From Chryseobacterium sp. 18061 (GTDB lineage: Bacteria > Pseudomonadota > Gammaproteobacteria > Enterobacterales > Enterobacteriaceae), in assembly GCA_902706205.1 (NCBI GenBank), contig CACSKA010000011.1:62001-126000 (forward strand): a stretch of 64,000 nt of DNA, written 5' to 3'. The translations under genes were made by a program, and so were the position numbers. This document shows, one piece after another, positions 26,044 through 34,464 of this stretch (within the stretch, counting starts at the first letter, position 1; every line of letters starts with the position of its first letter). Under the pieces are notes generated by a model, which saw only the letters and a program-made list of their open reading frames with translations, had not been told where the DNA came from and searched no databases.

Positions 26044-29000
26044 TTAGTCCACAGACTGCGGACGAGTCGGACCGGCGGTCGCCGTGTGTGTAGCACTGTG
26101 GCCACCGGCAGAACCTTTACCTTCAAAACCGAACTCTGGACGAACCCAGTCGCTCTGACTCGGTGCTTCTGGCACGTAGTCTGGCGCTGGAGCTCGTGTC
26201 ATTGGCGCGGTCGCGGTGGTGCGTTCAACCGCTGGCTTGGCAGCCACAACCGGTTTAACGACAGGCTCAACTACTGGAGCAACAGGCGCGGTTTCCACCA
26301 CAGCAGGTTGTTCAGTGACGATAGCCTGTTCCACTTCCTCAACCACGGCCGGAGTCGCTTCTTCTGCTGTGACTTCTGCAACAACAGCGTCGGCTGGCGC
26401 GATAACCTGAGGTTCTTCGTTCACCGGTGCGGCAATGACTTCTGGATGCGTGGTCTCAACCACAGGAACTTCCGGCTCAGCCTGTACTGGTTGCGGTTCT
26501 GCAACCACGACCGGCTCAACTGCGGCGTGTTCAACCACGGACGCTGCAACCTCTTCTGCCACTGGAGCTTGCTCCACGGTCTCTACTGGTGCAACTTCAA
26601 TGACAGAAGGAACAACGTCCTGATCGCGGGTTTCTTCAACCAGCTGCTCTTGTGGACGCGTTACCGGGTAGCTTACCCACACTTTACCTGACGCCATTTC
26701 CGGCGATGCACAGGCAATCGCCAGCGGCATCGGAGACTGAGCCGGGTAACGCTCGTCACGGTAGCGACGACGACGCTGACCACTCACGCGCAGGTGGCGT
26801 GGTGAACGACGGGAGCGACGCGGCATGCCTGTGTTATCACGGTTTTCTGCGCTTTCATCTTCTGCCGGAGCATCGATGACGGCTGGCAAATCAACTTTAG
26901 CCAGTTCGGTACGCTTAGCCGGAGCCGCTGCTTCAGCCGGTTCGTCAACTGCGGTACGTTCTGCAGTTTCGGCTGCAGTTTCGATGCGCACTTTCTGCGA
27001 CAGGTTGCGCGGCTTACGGCGCGGCATGGACTGTACGCGTTCTTCCTGTTCGATTTCCTGAGCAGGTTGTTCTTCGTGAACCTGAACTTTGACTTCCTGC
27101 GGCGCTGCCTGGCGTTTGTCATCGTTACGACGACGGTTGCGCTCACGGCGTGGCTGCTGCTGTTCATCACGAGATTTCGCTTTATCCGCATCTTCTGCCA
27201 CGTTCGGCTGACGAGCTTCACGGGTTTCCGCGTTCTGCTGCGGCTTCTCACGACGGTTACGGCGGTTATCTTCGCGGCCTTCTGCGTTTTCACCACGGTT
27301 ATCGCGGTCACCACGTTCGTTACGCTCACCGCGTTCGCCACGATTATCGCGGTTGTCACGGCGATCGTTGCGGTCACCACGGTCACCACGGTCATTGCGG
27401 TCACCACGGTCACGACGGTTAGACTGACGAGAACGGCGACGATCCTGCTGGCGCTCAGGTTTCTCTTCTTTCTTAACCGGCTCAGGCTCAGCCACTACAG
27501 GTGCTTCGCTGCTAAACATGGATTTCAGCGCAGAGATAATGCGGGAAACCAGACCCGGTGCTGCCACAGTGGTTGCTGCTGGGTCGGCTTTCTTCACCTG
27601 TGCTGCTGGGGTGGCTTCTTCAAGCGGTGCTGGCGGTGCATCAGGCATCACGAAGGTTGCCAGAGCGGGTTGCTCAGGACGCTTACGTTCAGCCGGTTCT
27701 TCTTCAGACGGCATCGCCATTTCTTCTTCGTGCAGTTTCGGCAGCAGATAGCTCAGGATCTGAGTCTCTTCGCCTTTACGGACACGCAGTACGGAGTAGT
27801 GCGGAGTTTCCATTTGATCGTTCGGCACGACGATGCAGCGTACGCCACCCTGACGGGTTTCGATGTTGCTGATAGCCGCGCGCTTTTCGTTCAGCAGGTA
27901 AGAGGCCACCTGAACGGGAACAATCGCGTGAACTTCCTGAGTGTTTTCTTTCAGTGCTTCTTCTTCAATCAGACGAAGAATAGACAGCGCCAGCGATTCG
28001 TTATCACGGATGGTGCCGGTACCGCTACAGCGTGGGCACACGTGATGACTGGATTCACCCAGTGACGGGCTCAGGCGCTGACGGGACATTTCCAGCAGTC
28101 CGAAGCGAGAGATGTGGCTAATCTGGATACGCGCACGATCCTGACGCACCGCTTCACGCAGACGGTTTTCAACCGCACGCTGGTGGCGAACCGGGGTCAT
28201 GTCGATGAAGTCGATAACGATCAGGCCGCCGAGGTCACGAAGACGCAGCTGGCGGGCAATTTCGTCGGCCGCTTCAAGGTTGGTGTTGAAGGCGGTTTCT
28301 TCGATGTCGCCGCCGCGGGTTGCACGCGCGGAGTTGATATCGATGGCGGTCAGGGCTTCGGTGCTATCGATAACGATAGAGCCGCCTGACGGCAGGCGGA
28401 CTTCGCGCTGGAATGCAGATTCAATCTGCGATTCGATTTGGTAGTGGCTGAACAGCGGGATTTCACCGGTGTAGAGCTTAATTTTGCTGCTGAAATCCGG
28501 ACGGCCCAGCGCAGAGATATGCTGGCGAGCCAGCTCAAGCACTTTCGGGTTATCAATAAGGATTTCGCCGATGTCCTGACGCAGATAATCACGGAACGCA
28601 CGCACGATGACGTTGCTTTCCTGGTGAATCAGGAACGGAGCAGGGCGGCTTTCAGAGGCTTTCTGAATCGCTTCCCAGTGCTTCAGGCGGAAACTCAGAT
28701 CCCACTGCAGCGCTTCGGCAGATTTGCCAACGCCTGCGGTACGCACGATCAGGCCCATGCCGTCAGGCAGTTGCAGGCTGGAAAGCGCTTCTTTGAGCTC
28801 AGTACGATCGTCACCTTCGATGCGGCGAGAAATACCACCGGCACGCGGGTTGTTCGGCATCAGTACCAGATAGCTACCTGCCAGGCTGATAAAGGTTGTG
28901 AGGGCTGCACCTTTGTTGCCGCGCTCTTCTTTATCGATCTGAACAATGACTTCCTGGCCTTCGCGCAGAACATCTTTAATGTTCGGGCGGCCATGCGCAT

Positions 29001-29247
29001 TGTAATTAGCAGGAAAATATTCGCGGGCGATTTCTTTAAGAGGAAGGAAACCATGACGCTCAGCACCGTAATCTACGAATGCGGCTTCAAGGCTTGGTTC
29101 TATACGGGTAATTTTGCCTTTGTAGATGTTCGCTTTTTTCTGTTCGTGTCCTGGGCTTTCAATATCCAGATCGTACAGACGCTGCCCATCAACGAGGGCG
29201 ACACGTAACTCTTCTTGCTGAGTTGCGTTGATTAACATTCTTTTCAT
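26044..29247 (-). CDS. rne: Ribonuclease E, core of the RNA degradosome
   Basis: Essential endonuclease for mRNA turnover and rRNA/tRNA processing. The 1067-aa product matches E. coli (1061). The catalytic half (about 1-529) has the S1 domain (about 36-119), a 5' sensor, the DNase I-like site with metal-binding Asp residues in TAIDINS and VIDFIDM, and the Zn link CPRCSGTG near residue 404. The C-terminal half is disordered: an amphipathic membrane segment near 570 (LVSRIISALKSMF), Arg-rich RNA-binding stretches full of RGDRNDR-type repeats (about 600-680), and a final PNPase-binding region ending near APAPDYVPEAP. The low-complexity half gives rise to long false ORFs on the other strand. Confidence 0.97.
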   Translation of the reverse strand: MKRMLINATQQEELRVALVDGQRLYDLDIESPGHEQKKANIYKGKITRIEPSLEAAFVDYGAERHGFLPLKEIAREYFPANYNAHGRPNIKDVLREGQEVIVQIDKEERGNKGAALTTFISLAGSYLVLMPNNPRAGGISRRIEGDDRTELKEALSSLQLPDGMGLIVRTAGVGKSAEALQWDLSFRLKHWEAIQKASESRPAPFLIHQESNVIVRAFRDYLRQDIGEILIDNPKVLELARQHISALGRPDFSSKIKLYTGEIPLFSHYQIESQIESAFQREVRLPSGGSIVIDSTEALTAIDINSARATRGGDIEETAFNTNLEAADEIARQLRLRDLGGLIVIDFIDMTPVRHQRAVENRLREAVRQDRARIQISHISRFGLLEMSRQRLSPSLGESSHHVCPRCSGTGTIRDNESLALSILRLIEEEALKENTQEVHAIVPVQVASYLLNEKRAAISNIETRQGGVRCIVVPNDQMETPHYSVLRVRKGEETQILSYLLPKLHEEEMAMPSEEEPAERKRPEQPALATFVMPDAPPAPLEEATPAAQVKKADPAATTVAAPGLVSRIISALKSMFSSEAPVVAEPEPVKKEEKPERQQDRRRSRQSNRRDRGDRNDRGDRGDRNDRRDNRDNRGERGERNERGDRDNRGENAEGREDNRRNRREKPQQNAETREARQPNVAEDADKAKSRDEQQQPRRERNRRRNDDKRQAAPQEVKVQVHEEQPAQEIEQEERVQSMPRRKPRNLSQKVRIETAAETAERTAVDEPAEAAAPAKRTELAKVDLPAVIDAPAEDESAENRDNTGMPRRSRRSPRHLRVSGQRRRRYRDERYPAQSPMPLAIACASPEMASGKVWVSYPVTRPQEQLVEETRDQDVVPSVIEVAPVETVEQAPVAEEVAASVVEHAAVEPVVVAEPQPVQAEPEVPVVETTHPEVIAAPVNEEPQVIAPADAVVAEVTAEEATPAVVEEVEQAIVTEQPAVVETAPVAPVVEPVVKPVVAAKPAVERTTATAPMTRAPAPDYVPEAPSQSDWVRPEFGFEGKGSAGGHSATHTATAGPTRPQSVD

Positions 29248-29466
29248 CGTAACTTACTCATTATTCTTGCATTGACGACTAAGCTACGGGCAGAGTTTTC
29301 CTTGCCGGGGGTAAACCGATGGCCTCGTGTCTGTTCACGTCGCCAACCTCACGGTTGTCGCTCGCTTAAGAGGCGCAGAGTGTCGGTAGCCTGCGTTTCA
29401 AACGGAACCGCAGCGCAATTATTCAGGGGAACAGCCTGGGAATCATTCTCCAGGTACGGTTCCTTC
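29248..29466 (-). promoter_or_regulatory. rne 5' leader with autoregulatory hairpins
   Basis: This stretch before the rne ATG keeps the E. coli leader blocks recalled as the hp2/hp3 region, through which RNase E limits its own message. A hairpin at 29341-29360 (CAACC-TCAC-GGTTG, with extended CG pairs) and the conserved CGACACTCTGCGCCTCTTAA segment stand out. A TGAATAATT -10-like element is at about 29416-29426 on the minus strand. The leader is interrupted further upstream by an ERIC element. Confidence 0.7.
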
Positions 29467-29588
29467 TATACTCATTGTCTTTCAAGTCGCAGATGGTTGG
29501 CTTCACCTGCTTACCCCAGTCATCTACTGGAGTAGCGCCTGGAGATCCCAGGTTTGCCGCCTTTCCGCAGCTTGAAATAGAGAGTATC
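29467..29588. repeat. Complete ERIC (IRU) element in the rne leader
   Basis: A 122-base palindromic element. The termini TATACTC (29467) and GAGTATC (29582) are inverted copies. The outer arms CTTTCAAGTCGCAG and CGCAGCTTGAAA pair, and the core CTTACCCCAGTCATC...GCGCCTGGAGATCCC is the ERIC centre with a few changes. Length agrees with full-size ERIC (about 126 bases). Conserved rne upstream sequence resumes on both sides. Confidence 0.85.
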
Positions 29589-29940
29589 AACCGGTAAGGA
29601 CTGCAACCCGCAGCCCGCTAACTGTCTGAAAGATAAATACGTCTTACGCCATTGCTGCATAAAAGATCGCTCAGACAAAATTGGTCATTCCGTTACATGC
29701 TTGCTTGAACAAGATTCGACACGGAAAACTGCATCATTATTCCCTGCTAACCTTGTTATAGCAAGATGACTTTTACCATTTATCACCCGGTTACTCACAG
29801 TTTTTTCACTTTAGCGAACTGATTGTTGTAATAACCATCAATCCGGGAAGTGAGATTAAAAATGAGTTCCGTTGCGAAGTTAATATAAGCACAGAAAAAG
29901 GAGTGGCGCGAATGCCACTGCATCTTTAGAATCGCCCCCC
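29589..29940. other. Intergenic region between the rne leader and rluC
   Basis: About 350 bases with no gene. The 29589-29665 part is conserved rne upstream sequence, including the GC-rich stretch GCGGGCTGCGGGTTGCAG on the minus strand. The remainder should hold the upstream rne promoters and the divergent rluC promoter. A short inverted repeat (CTTGTTATAGCAAG, 29753-29766) is visible. I cannot assign transcription starts. Confidence 0.55.
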
Positions 29941-30894
29941 ATGAAAACTGAGACACCGACCGTAAAAATGGTAGCCATTGCCGATGATGAGGCAGGGCAA
30001 CGAATTGATAACTTTTTGCGCACCCAGCTGAAAGGCGTGCCGAAAAGCATGATTTACCGCATCCTGCGTAAAGGTGAAGTGCGCGTGAATAAAAAGCGCG
30101 TGAAACCGGAATACAAACTGGAAGCGGGCGATGAAATTCGCATCCCACCGGTGCGCGTCGCAGAGCGTGATGAAGAGGCGGTATCGCCACACCTGAATAA
30201 AGTGGCGGCCCTGGCTGACGTTATCCTTTATGAGGACGACCATATTCTGGTGCTGAACAAGCCGTCAGGTACGGCGGTTCACGGCGGTAGCGGCTTGAGC
30301 TTTGGGGTTATCGAAGGTTTGCGCGCGCTGCGCCCGGAAGCCCGATTCCTCGAACTGGTCCATCGCCTCGACCGTGATACCTCCGGTGTGCTGCTGGTGG
30401 CGAAGAAGCGTTCCGCGCTTCGCTCCCTGCATGAACAGCTACGCGAAAAAGGGATGCAGAAAGACTATTTGGCTCTGGTTCGTGGCCAGTGGCAGTCGCA
30501 TATGAAAGTGGTGCAGGCGCCATTGCTGAAAAATATTTTGCAGAGCGGCGAGCGTATTGTTCGCGTGAACAGCGAAGGCAAACCGTCTGAGACGCGCTTT
30601 AAAGTCGAAGAGCGCTTCACTCATGCGACGCTGGTGCGCTGTAGCCCGGTAACCGGCCGTACGCACCAGATTCGAGTGCATACGCTGCACGCGGGCCATC
30701 CGATTGCGTTTGACGACCGTTATGGCGATCGTGATTTCGACAAACAATTGGCGGGGACTGGCCTGAATCGTCTGTTCCTGCATGCAGCAGCGCTGAAGTT
30801 TACCCATCCGGGAACCGGTGAGACGTTGCGCATTGAAGCGCCGTTGGACAATCAGCTCAAGCGTTGTCTGCAAGTGCTGCGCAGTCAGAAGTAA
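29941..30894 (+). CDS. rluC: 23S rRNA pseudouridine(955/2504/2580) synthase RluC
   Basis: Converts three uridines of 23S rRNA to pseudouridine. The 317-aa product matches E. coli RluC (319). An S4-like RNA-binding domain covers about residues 19-85 (QRIDNFLRTQLKGVPKSM). The RluA-family catalytic domain follows, with the active Asp in HRLDRDTSG near residue 144 and the RTHQIRVH motif near 240. It is divergent from rne and convergent with yceF, sharing a terminator. Confidence 0.95.
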   Translation: MKTETPTVKMVAIADDEAGQRIDNFLRTQLKGVPKSMIYRILRKGEVRVNKKRVKPEYKLEAGDEIRIPPVRVAERDEEAVSPHLNKVAALADVILYEDDHILVLNKPSGTAVHGGSGLSFGVIEGLRALRPEARFLELVHRLDRDTSGVLLVAKKRSALRSLHEQLREKGMQKDYLALVRGQWQSHMKVVQAPLLKNILQSGERIVRVNSEGKPSETRFKVEERFTHATLVRCSPVTGRTHQIRVHTLHAGHPIAFDDRYGDRDFDKQLAGTGLNRLFLHAAALKFTHPGTGETLRIEAPLDNQLKRCLQVLRSQK

Positions 30895-30907
30895 TTAAAG
30901 AAAGAAT

Positions 30908-30933
30908 AAAAAACGCCCCGAAAGGGGCGTTTT
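30908..30933. terminator. Bidirectional terminator between rluC and yceF
   Basis: AACGCCCC, GAAA and GGGGCGTT form an 8-bp stem with a stable tetraloop. It is flanked by an A run on one side and T-rich sequence on the other, between two convergent genes. Confidence 0.88.
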
Positions 30934-30938
30934 GCGTT

Positions 30939-31523
30939 TTAGCGCAGTAGCGGGTTGTACTGCTCGTGCCTGAGCATTTTGCACAGCGAGATAAGCGGCA
31001 GGCCAATCAGCGTATTCGGGTCGCGTCCCTCAAGACGCTCGAACAACGTGATGCCCAGCCCTTCACTTTTAAAACTGCCCGCACAGTTCAGCGGCTGCTC
31101 CTTTTGGACGTATCGGTTGATCTCCGCGTCGGTCAGATGGCGGAAGTGCACATCGAAAGGTTCGCATTCGGTCTGCAAATGGCCCTTAGCGCTGTTATAC
31201 ACCGCAAGACCGGTATAGAAAGTGACGACATGACCGCTCGCTTCACGCAACTGCAGACGCGCATTTTCTACGGTATGCGGTTTGCCGGTGATTTTTCCGC
31301 CGAGCACGCAAACCTGATCGGAGCCGATAATCAGATGGTCAGGGAAGCGCGTCGCGAGGGCCTGTGCTTTGGCTTGAGCCAGACGAAGCACCAGCTGGCG
31401 CGGTGATTCGCCGGGTAAGGGCAGTTCATCGACCTCGGGGGCGGCGCATTCGAAAGGCACGTCGAGCTTTTGAAGCAGCTCGCGGCGATAGGGTGAAGTA
31501 GAGGCAAGAACAAGTTGCAGCAT
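30939..31523 (-). CDS. yceF: Maf-like nucleotide pyrophosphatase YceF (m7GTP-specific)
   Basis: House-cleaning enzyme that hydrolyses m7GTP and similar modified nucleotides to the monophosphate. The 194-aa product equals E. coli YceF. The Maf signature LVLASTSPYRRELL is at the N-terminus, and the conserved IIGSDQVC and KSEGLGITLFERLEGRDPN stretches follow. The ATG at 31523 was chosen over an upstream start at 31562 because it places the Maf motif at residue 4. It is divergent from yceD. Confidence 0.93.
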   Translation of the reverse strand: MLQLVLASTSPYRRELLQKLDVPFECAAPEVDELPLPGESPRQLVLRLAQAKAQALATRFPDHLIIGSDQVCVLGGKITGKPHTVENARLQLREASGHVVTFYTGLAVYNSAKGHLQTECEPFDVHFRHLTDAEINRYVQKEQPLNCAGSFKSEGLGITLFERLEGRDPNTLIGLPLISLCKMLRHEQYNPLLR

Positions 31524-31664
31524 AATTTTTTTAATAGACTCTGGTGATTCGGATTGCGACATTTTAAACTACAGGCCGCAATGTGTGCGAATAATTGGCA
31601 AAAGGCGCCTGAGGGTGCCTTTTTCTTTGACTCTATGACGTTACAAAGTTAATATGCGCGCCCT

Positions 31665-32186
31665 ATGCAAAAGGTAAAATTACCCCTGACTCTTGATCCG
31701 GTTCGTACCGCTCAAAAACGCCTCGATTACCAGGGTGTCTACACCCCGGACCAGGTGGAGCGTCTTGCCGAGTCTGTGGTCAGTGTGGACAGTGATGTGG
31801 AATGCGACATGACATTCGCCATCGACAACCAGCGTCTCGCCGTTATTAAAGGTGATGCAAAGGTTGCGTTGACTCTCGAATGCCAGCGCTGCGGGAAACC
31901 GTTCCCACATGCCGTTCACACAACGTATTGTTTCAGTCCGATCAAAAGTGATGAACAGGCTGAAGCACTCCCGGAAGCGTATGAGCCGATTGAGGTTAAC
32001 GAATTCGGTGAAATCGACCTGCGGGCTTTGGTAGAGGATGAAATCATTCTCTCCTTACCTGTAGTTCCGGTGCATGATTCTGAACACTGTGAAGTGTCCG
32101 ACGCGGACATGGTATTTGGTGAATTGCCTGAAGATGTGCAAAAGCCAAATCCATTTGCCGTATTAGCCAGCTTAAAGCGTAAGTAA
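31665..32186 (+). CDS. yceD: 23S rRNA accumulation protein YceD (DUF177)
   Basis: A 173-aa cytoplasmic protein required for normal 23S rRNA levels in related proteobacteria; the mechanism is not established. It has the CQRCGKPF motif near residue 73 and a second cysteine-bearing stretch (SEHCEVSDADMVFGELPEDVQKPNPFAVLASLKRK region, 140-173), which together resemble a metal-binding fold. It starts the yceD-rpmF-plsX-fab gene series, with rpmF 16 bases downstream, an arrangement widely conserved in bacteria. Confidence 0.92.
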   Translation: MQKVKLPLTLDPVRTAQKRLDYQGVYTPDQVERLAESVVSVDSDVECDMTFAIDNQRLAVIKGDAKVALTLECQRCGKPFPHAVHTTYCFSPIKSDEQAEALPEAYEPIEVNEFGEIDLRALVEDEIILSLPVVPVHDSEHCEVSDADMVFGELPEDVQKPNPFAVLASLKRK

Positions 32187-32202
32187 TTGAGGAGTAAGGT
32201 CC

Positions 32203-32376
32203 ATGGCCGTACAACAGAATAAACCAACCCGTTCCAAACGTGGCATGCGTCGTTCCCATGACGCGCTGACTGCAGTTACCAGCCTGTCTGTAGATAAGAC
32301 TTCTGGTGAGAAACACCTGCGTCACCACATCACTGCCGACGGTTTCTACCGCGGTCGCAAGGTTATCGCTAAGTAA
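32203..32376 (+). CDS. rpmF: 50S ribosomal protein bL32
   Basis: Small ribosomal protein of the large subunit. The 57-aa product reads MAVQQNKPTRSKRGMRRSHD and continues with conserved LTAVTSLSVDKTSGEKHLRHH, then ADGFYRGRKVIAK. It matches E. coli bL32 in length and is strongly basic. A TTGAGGAG ribosome site precedes the ATG. It is co-transcribed with yceD, and a short hairpin (32411-32426) separates it from plsX. Confidence 0.96.
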   Translation: MAVQQNKPTRSKRGMRRSHDALTAVTSLSVDKTSGEKHLRHHITADGFYRGRKVIAK

Positions 32377-32410
32377 TCACGCGAAAGCGTGATGAAGCTT
32401 AGTGAGGATT

Positions 32411-32426
32411 TCCCCGCTTCTGCGGG
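32411..32426 (+). terminator. Weak hairpin between rpmF and plsX
   Basis: CCCCGC, TTCT and GCGGGG form a 6-bp stem with a tetraloop. Only ATTTACC follows, so any termination would be partial. This may set the ratio of bL32 to the downstream lipid genes. Confidence 0.45.
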
Positions 32427-32455
32427 GATTTACCAAACCGAGCGGCGACGATACC

Positions 32456-33490
32456 TTGACACGTCTGACCTTAGCGTTGGATGTCATGGGGGGCGATTTT
32501 GGTCCTTCCGTGACGGTGCCTGCAGCATTGCAGGCACTGCACGCTAACCCTCAACTCTCGCTTCTTCTTGTCGGTGACACCGACACCATTACGCCATTAC
32601 TCGCCAAAGCTGACTTCGAACAACGTTCACGTCTGCAGATAATCCCTGCCCAGTCAGTTATTGCCAGTGATGCACGTCCGGCACATGCTATTCGCAGCAG
32701 TCGGGGTAGTTCCATGCGTATTGCGCTGGAGCTTGTTAAAGAAGGACGCGCGCAGGCCTGCGTGAGCGCCGGAAATACCGGGGCGCTAATGGGGCTCGCC
32801 AAATTATTGCTCAAGCCGATTGAAGGGATTGAGCGTCCGGCGCTGATGACAGTTCTGCCGCATCAGCAGAAGGGCAAAACGGTGGTGCTTGATTTGGGCG
32901 CCAACGTCGATTGTGACAGCACGATGCTGGTGCAGTTTGCGGTAATGGGTGCGGTGATGGCTGAAGAAGTCCTCGGCATTGCGTCTCCGCGCGTCGCACT
33001 ACTCAACATCGGGGAAGAAGAAACCAAAGGCCACGATAGCATCCGTGATGCGTCGGCGATGCTAAAAAAGGTGTCTTCCATCAACTATATTGGTTATCTC
33101 GAAGCCAACGAATTATTGACTGGCAAAACGGATGTGCTGGTTTGTGACGGTTTTACGGGCAACGTCACACTAAAAACCATGGAAGGCGTTGTCAGAATGT
33201 TTCTTTCTCTGCTGAAATCGCAGGGAGAAGGTAAAAAGCGGTCGTGGTGGCTGAAAATTTTGAAGCATTGGTTACAAAAAAACCTCTCGCGGCGATTCAG
33301 TCACCTCAACCCCGACCAGTATAATGGCGCCTGTCTGTTAGGATTGCGCGGCACGGTGATTAAGAGTCATGGTGCAGCCAATCAGCGCGCGTTTAGCGTG
33401 GCGATTGAACAGGCAGTGCAGGCGGTGCAGCGTGAGGTCCCACATCGGATCGCCGCTCGCCTCGAATCTGTATTACCACCAAAAGACTGA
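32456..33490 (+). CDS. plsX: Phosphate acyltransferase PlsX
   Basis: Makes acyl-phosphate from acyl-ACP and phosphate for phospholipid synthesis. The start is a TTG at 32456 giving MTRLTLALDVMGGDFGP, as in E. coli; a GTG at 32402 would add 18 unrelated residues. Conserved segments include SAGNTGALMG, LDLGANVDCD and VCDGFTGNVTLK. The product is 344 aa, shorter than the E. coli form (356): it ends RLESVLPPKD and lacks about a dozen residues of the tail. The fabH ATG is 6 bases after its stop. Confidence 0.93.
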   Translation: MTRLTLALDVMGGDFGPSVTVPAALQALHANPQLSLLLVGDTDTITPLLAKADFEQRSRLQIIPAQSVIASDARPAHAIRSSRGSSMRIALELVKEGRAQACVSAGNTGALMGLAKLLLKPIEGIERPALMTVLPHQQKGKTVVLDLGANVDCDSTMLVQFAVMGAVMAEEVLGIASPRVALLNIGEEETKGHDSIRDASAMLKKVSSINYIGYLEANELLTGKTDVLVCDGFTGNVTLKTMEGVVRMFLSLLKSQGEGKKRSWWLKILKHWLQKNLSRRFSHLNPDQYNGACLLGLRGTVIKSHGAANQRAFSVAIEQAVQAVQREVPHRIAARLESVLPPKD

Positions 33491-33496
33491 GCGTAC

Positions 33497-34450
33497 ATGT
33501 ATACGAAGATTATAGGTACCGGCAGCTATCTGCCTGAACAAGTGCGTACGAACGCCGACCTGGAAAAAATGGTAGATACGTCTGACGAGTGGATTGTCAC
33601 ACGCACAGGTATCCGTGAGCGTCGTATTGCCGCGCCAGATGAATCCGTAGCAACAATGGGCTTTGAAGCCGCCAAGCGCGCGTTGGAAATGGCTAACATT
33701 GATGCAGAGCAAATCGGCCTGATCGTGGTGGCAACCACCTCGTCGACCCACGCTTTCCCAAGCGCGGCGTGCCAGATTCAGTCAATGCTGGGCATTAAAG
33801 GTTGCCCAGCGTTTGACGTGGCTGCGGCCTGTGCAGGTTTCACTTACGCGCTGAGCGTGGCCGATCTGTACGTTAAATCCGGTGCGGTTAAAAATGCACT
33901 GGTGATTGGCGCAGATGTTCTGGCCCGTACCTGCGATCCTACCGATCGCGGCACAATCATTATTTTTGGCGATGGCGCTGGTGCCGTCGTGTTAGGCGCA
34001 TCCGAACAGCCGGGCATCATCTCCACGCATCTTCACGCTGATGGCAAATACGGTGAACTGCTCACCTTGCCGAACGCCGATCGTGTTCATCCGGAAAACG
34101 ACATTCACCTGACAATGGCAGGGAATGAAGTGTTCAAAGTGGCGGTCAAAGAGTTGGCGAACATCGTTGAAGAAACGCTGGCGGCTAATAATCTGGATCG
34201 TTCTGAGCTGGACTGGCTGGTGCCACACCAGGCCAACCTGCGCATTATCAGCGCGACAGCGAAGAAGCTCGGTATGTCGATGGACAACGTCGTGGTAACC
34301 CTCGACCGCCATGGCAACACCTCTGCGGCCTCCGTGCCGTGCGCGCTGGATGAAGCAGTGCGTGACGGGCGCATCAAGGCCGGTCAGTTGGTGCTGCTTG
34401 AAGCCTTCGGTGGTGGTTTCACCTGGGGTTCCGCGCTGGTTCGTTTCTAA
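33497..34450 (+). CDS. fabH: 3-oxoacyl-ACP synthase III FabH
   Basis: Starts fatty-acid synthesis by condensing acetyl-CoA with malonyl-ACP. The 317-aa product has the E. coli length. The catalytic Cys112 is in VAAACAGFTYAL, His244 in LVPHQANLRI and Asn274 in RHGNTSAASVP. It begins 6 bases after plsX with no strong ribosome site (GACTGAGCG only), so its translation may depend on ribosomes finishing plsX. fabD follows 14 bases downstream. Confidence 0.96.
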   Translation: MYTKIIGTGSYLPEQVRTNADLEKMVDTSDEWIVTRTGIRERRIAAPDESVATMGFEAAKRALEMANIDAEQIGLIVVATTSSTHAFPSAACQIQSMLGIKGCPAFDVAAACAGFTYALSVADLYVKSGAVKNALVIGADVLARTCDPTDRGTIIIFGDGAGAVVLGASEQPGIISTHLHADGKYGELLTLPNADRVHPENDIHLTMAGNEVFKVAVKELANIVEETLAANNLDRSELDWLVPHQANLRIISATAKKLGMSMDNVVVTLDRHGNTSAASVPCALDEAVRDGRIKAGQLVLLEAFGGGFTWGSALVRF

Positions 34451-34464
34451 TTAAGGATTACAAG

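Noticed and set aside
26216..26623. Thr/Ser/Ala-rich plus-strand frames near the end of rne
   Set aside because: They are the complement of the Val/Glu/Pro/Ala-rich RNase E tail. Direct repeats of similar codons, not real proteins, explain them.
27280..27420. Apparent tandem repeat array (CACCACGGTCA-type) that could suggest a CRISPR or minisatellite
   Set aside because: It codes the RGDRNDR-like Arg-rich segment of RNase E in frame. Units vary, there are no unique spacers, and no cas genes are nearby.
27067..28065. A 332-codon plus-strand frame opposite rne
   Set aside because: It is the antisense shadow of the Arg/Glu-rich, low-complexity half of RNase E. Its residues are a hydrophobic mirror of GC-rich repeats, with no ribosome site or homology.
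29416..29426. Assigning the TGAATAATT element as the main rne promoter
   Set aside because: It looks like a -10 box, but the known E. coli leader is much longer than this position would give, so I leave the start site open.
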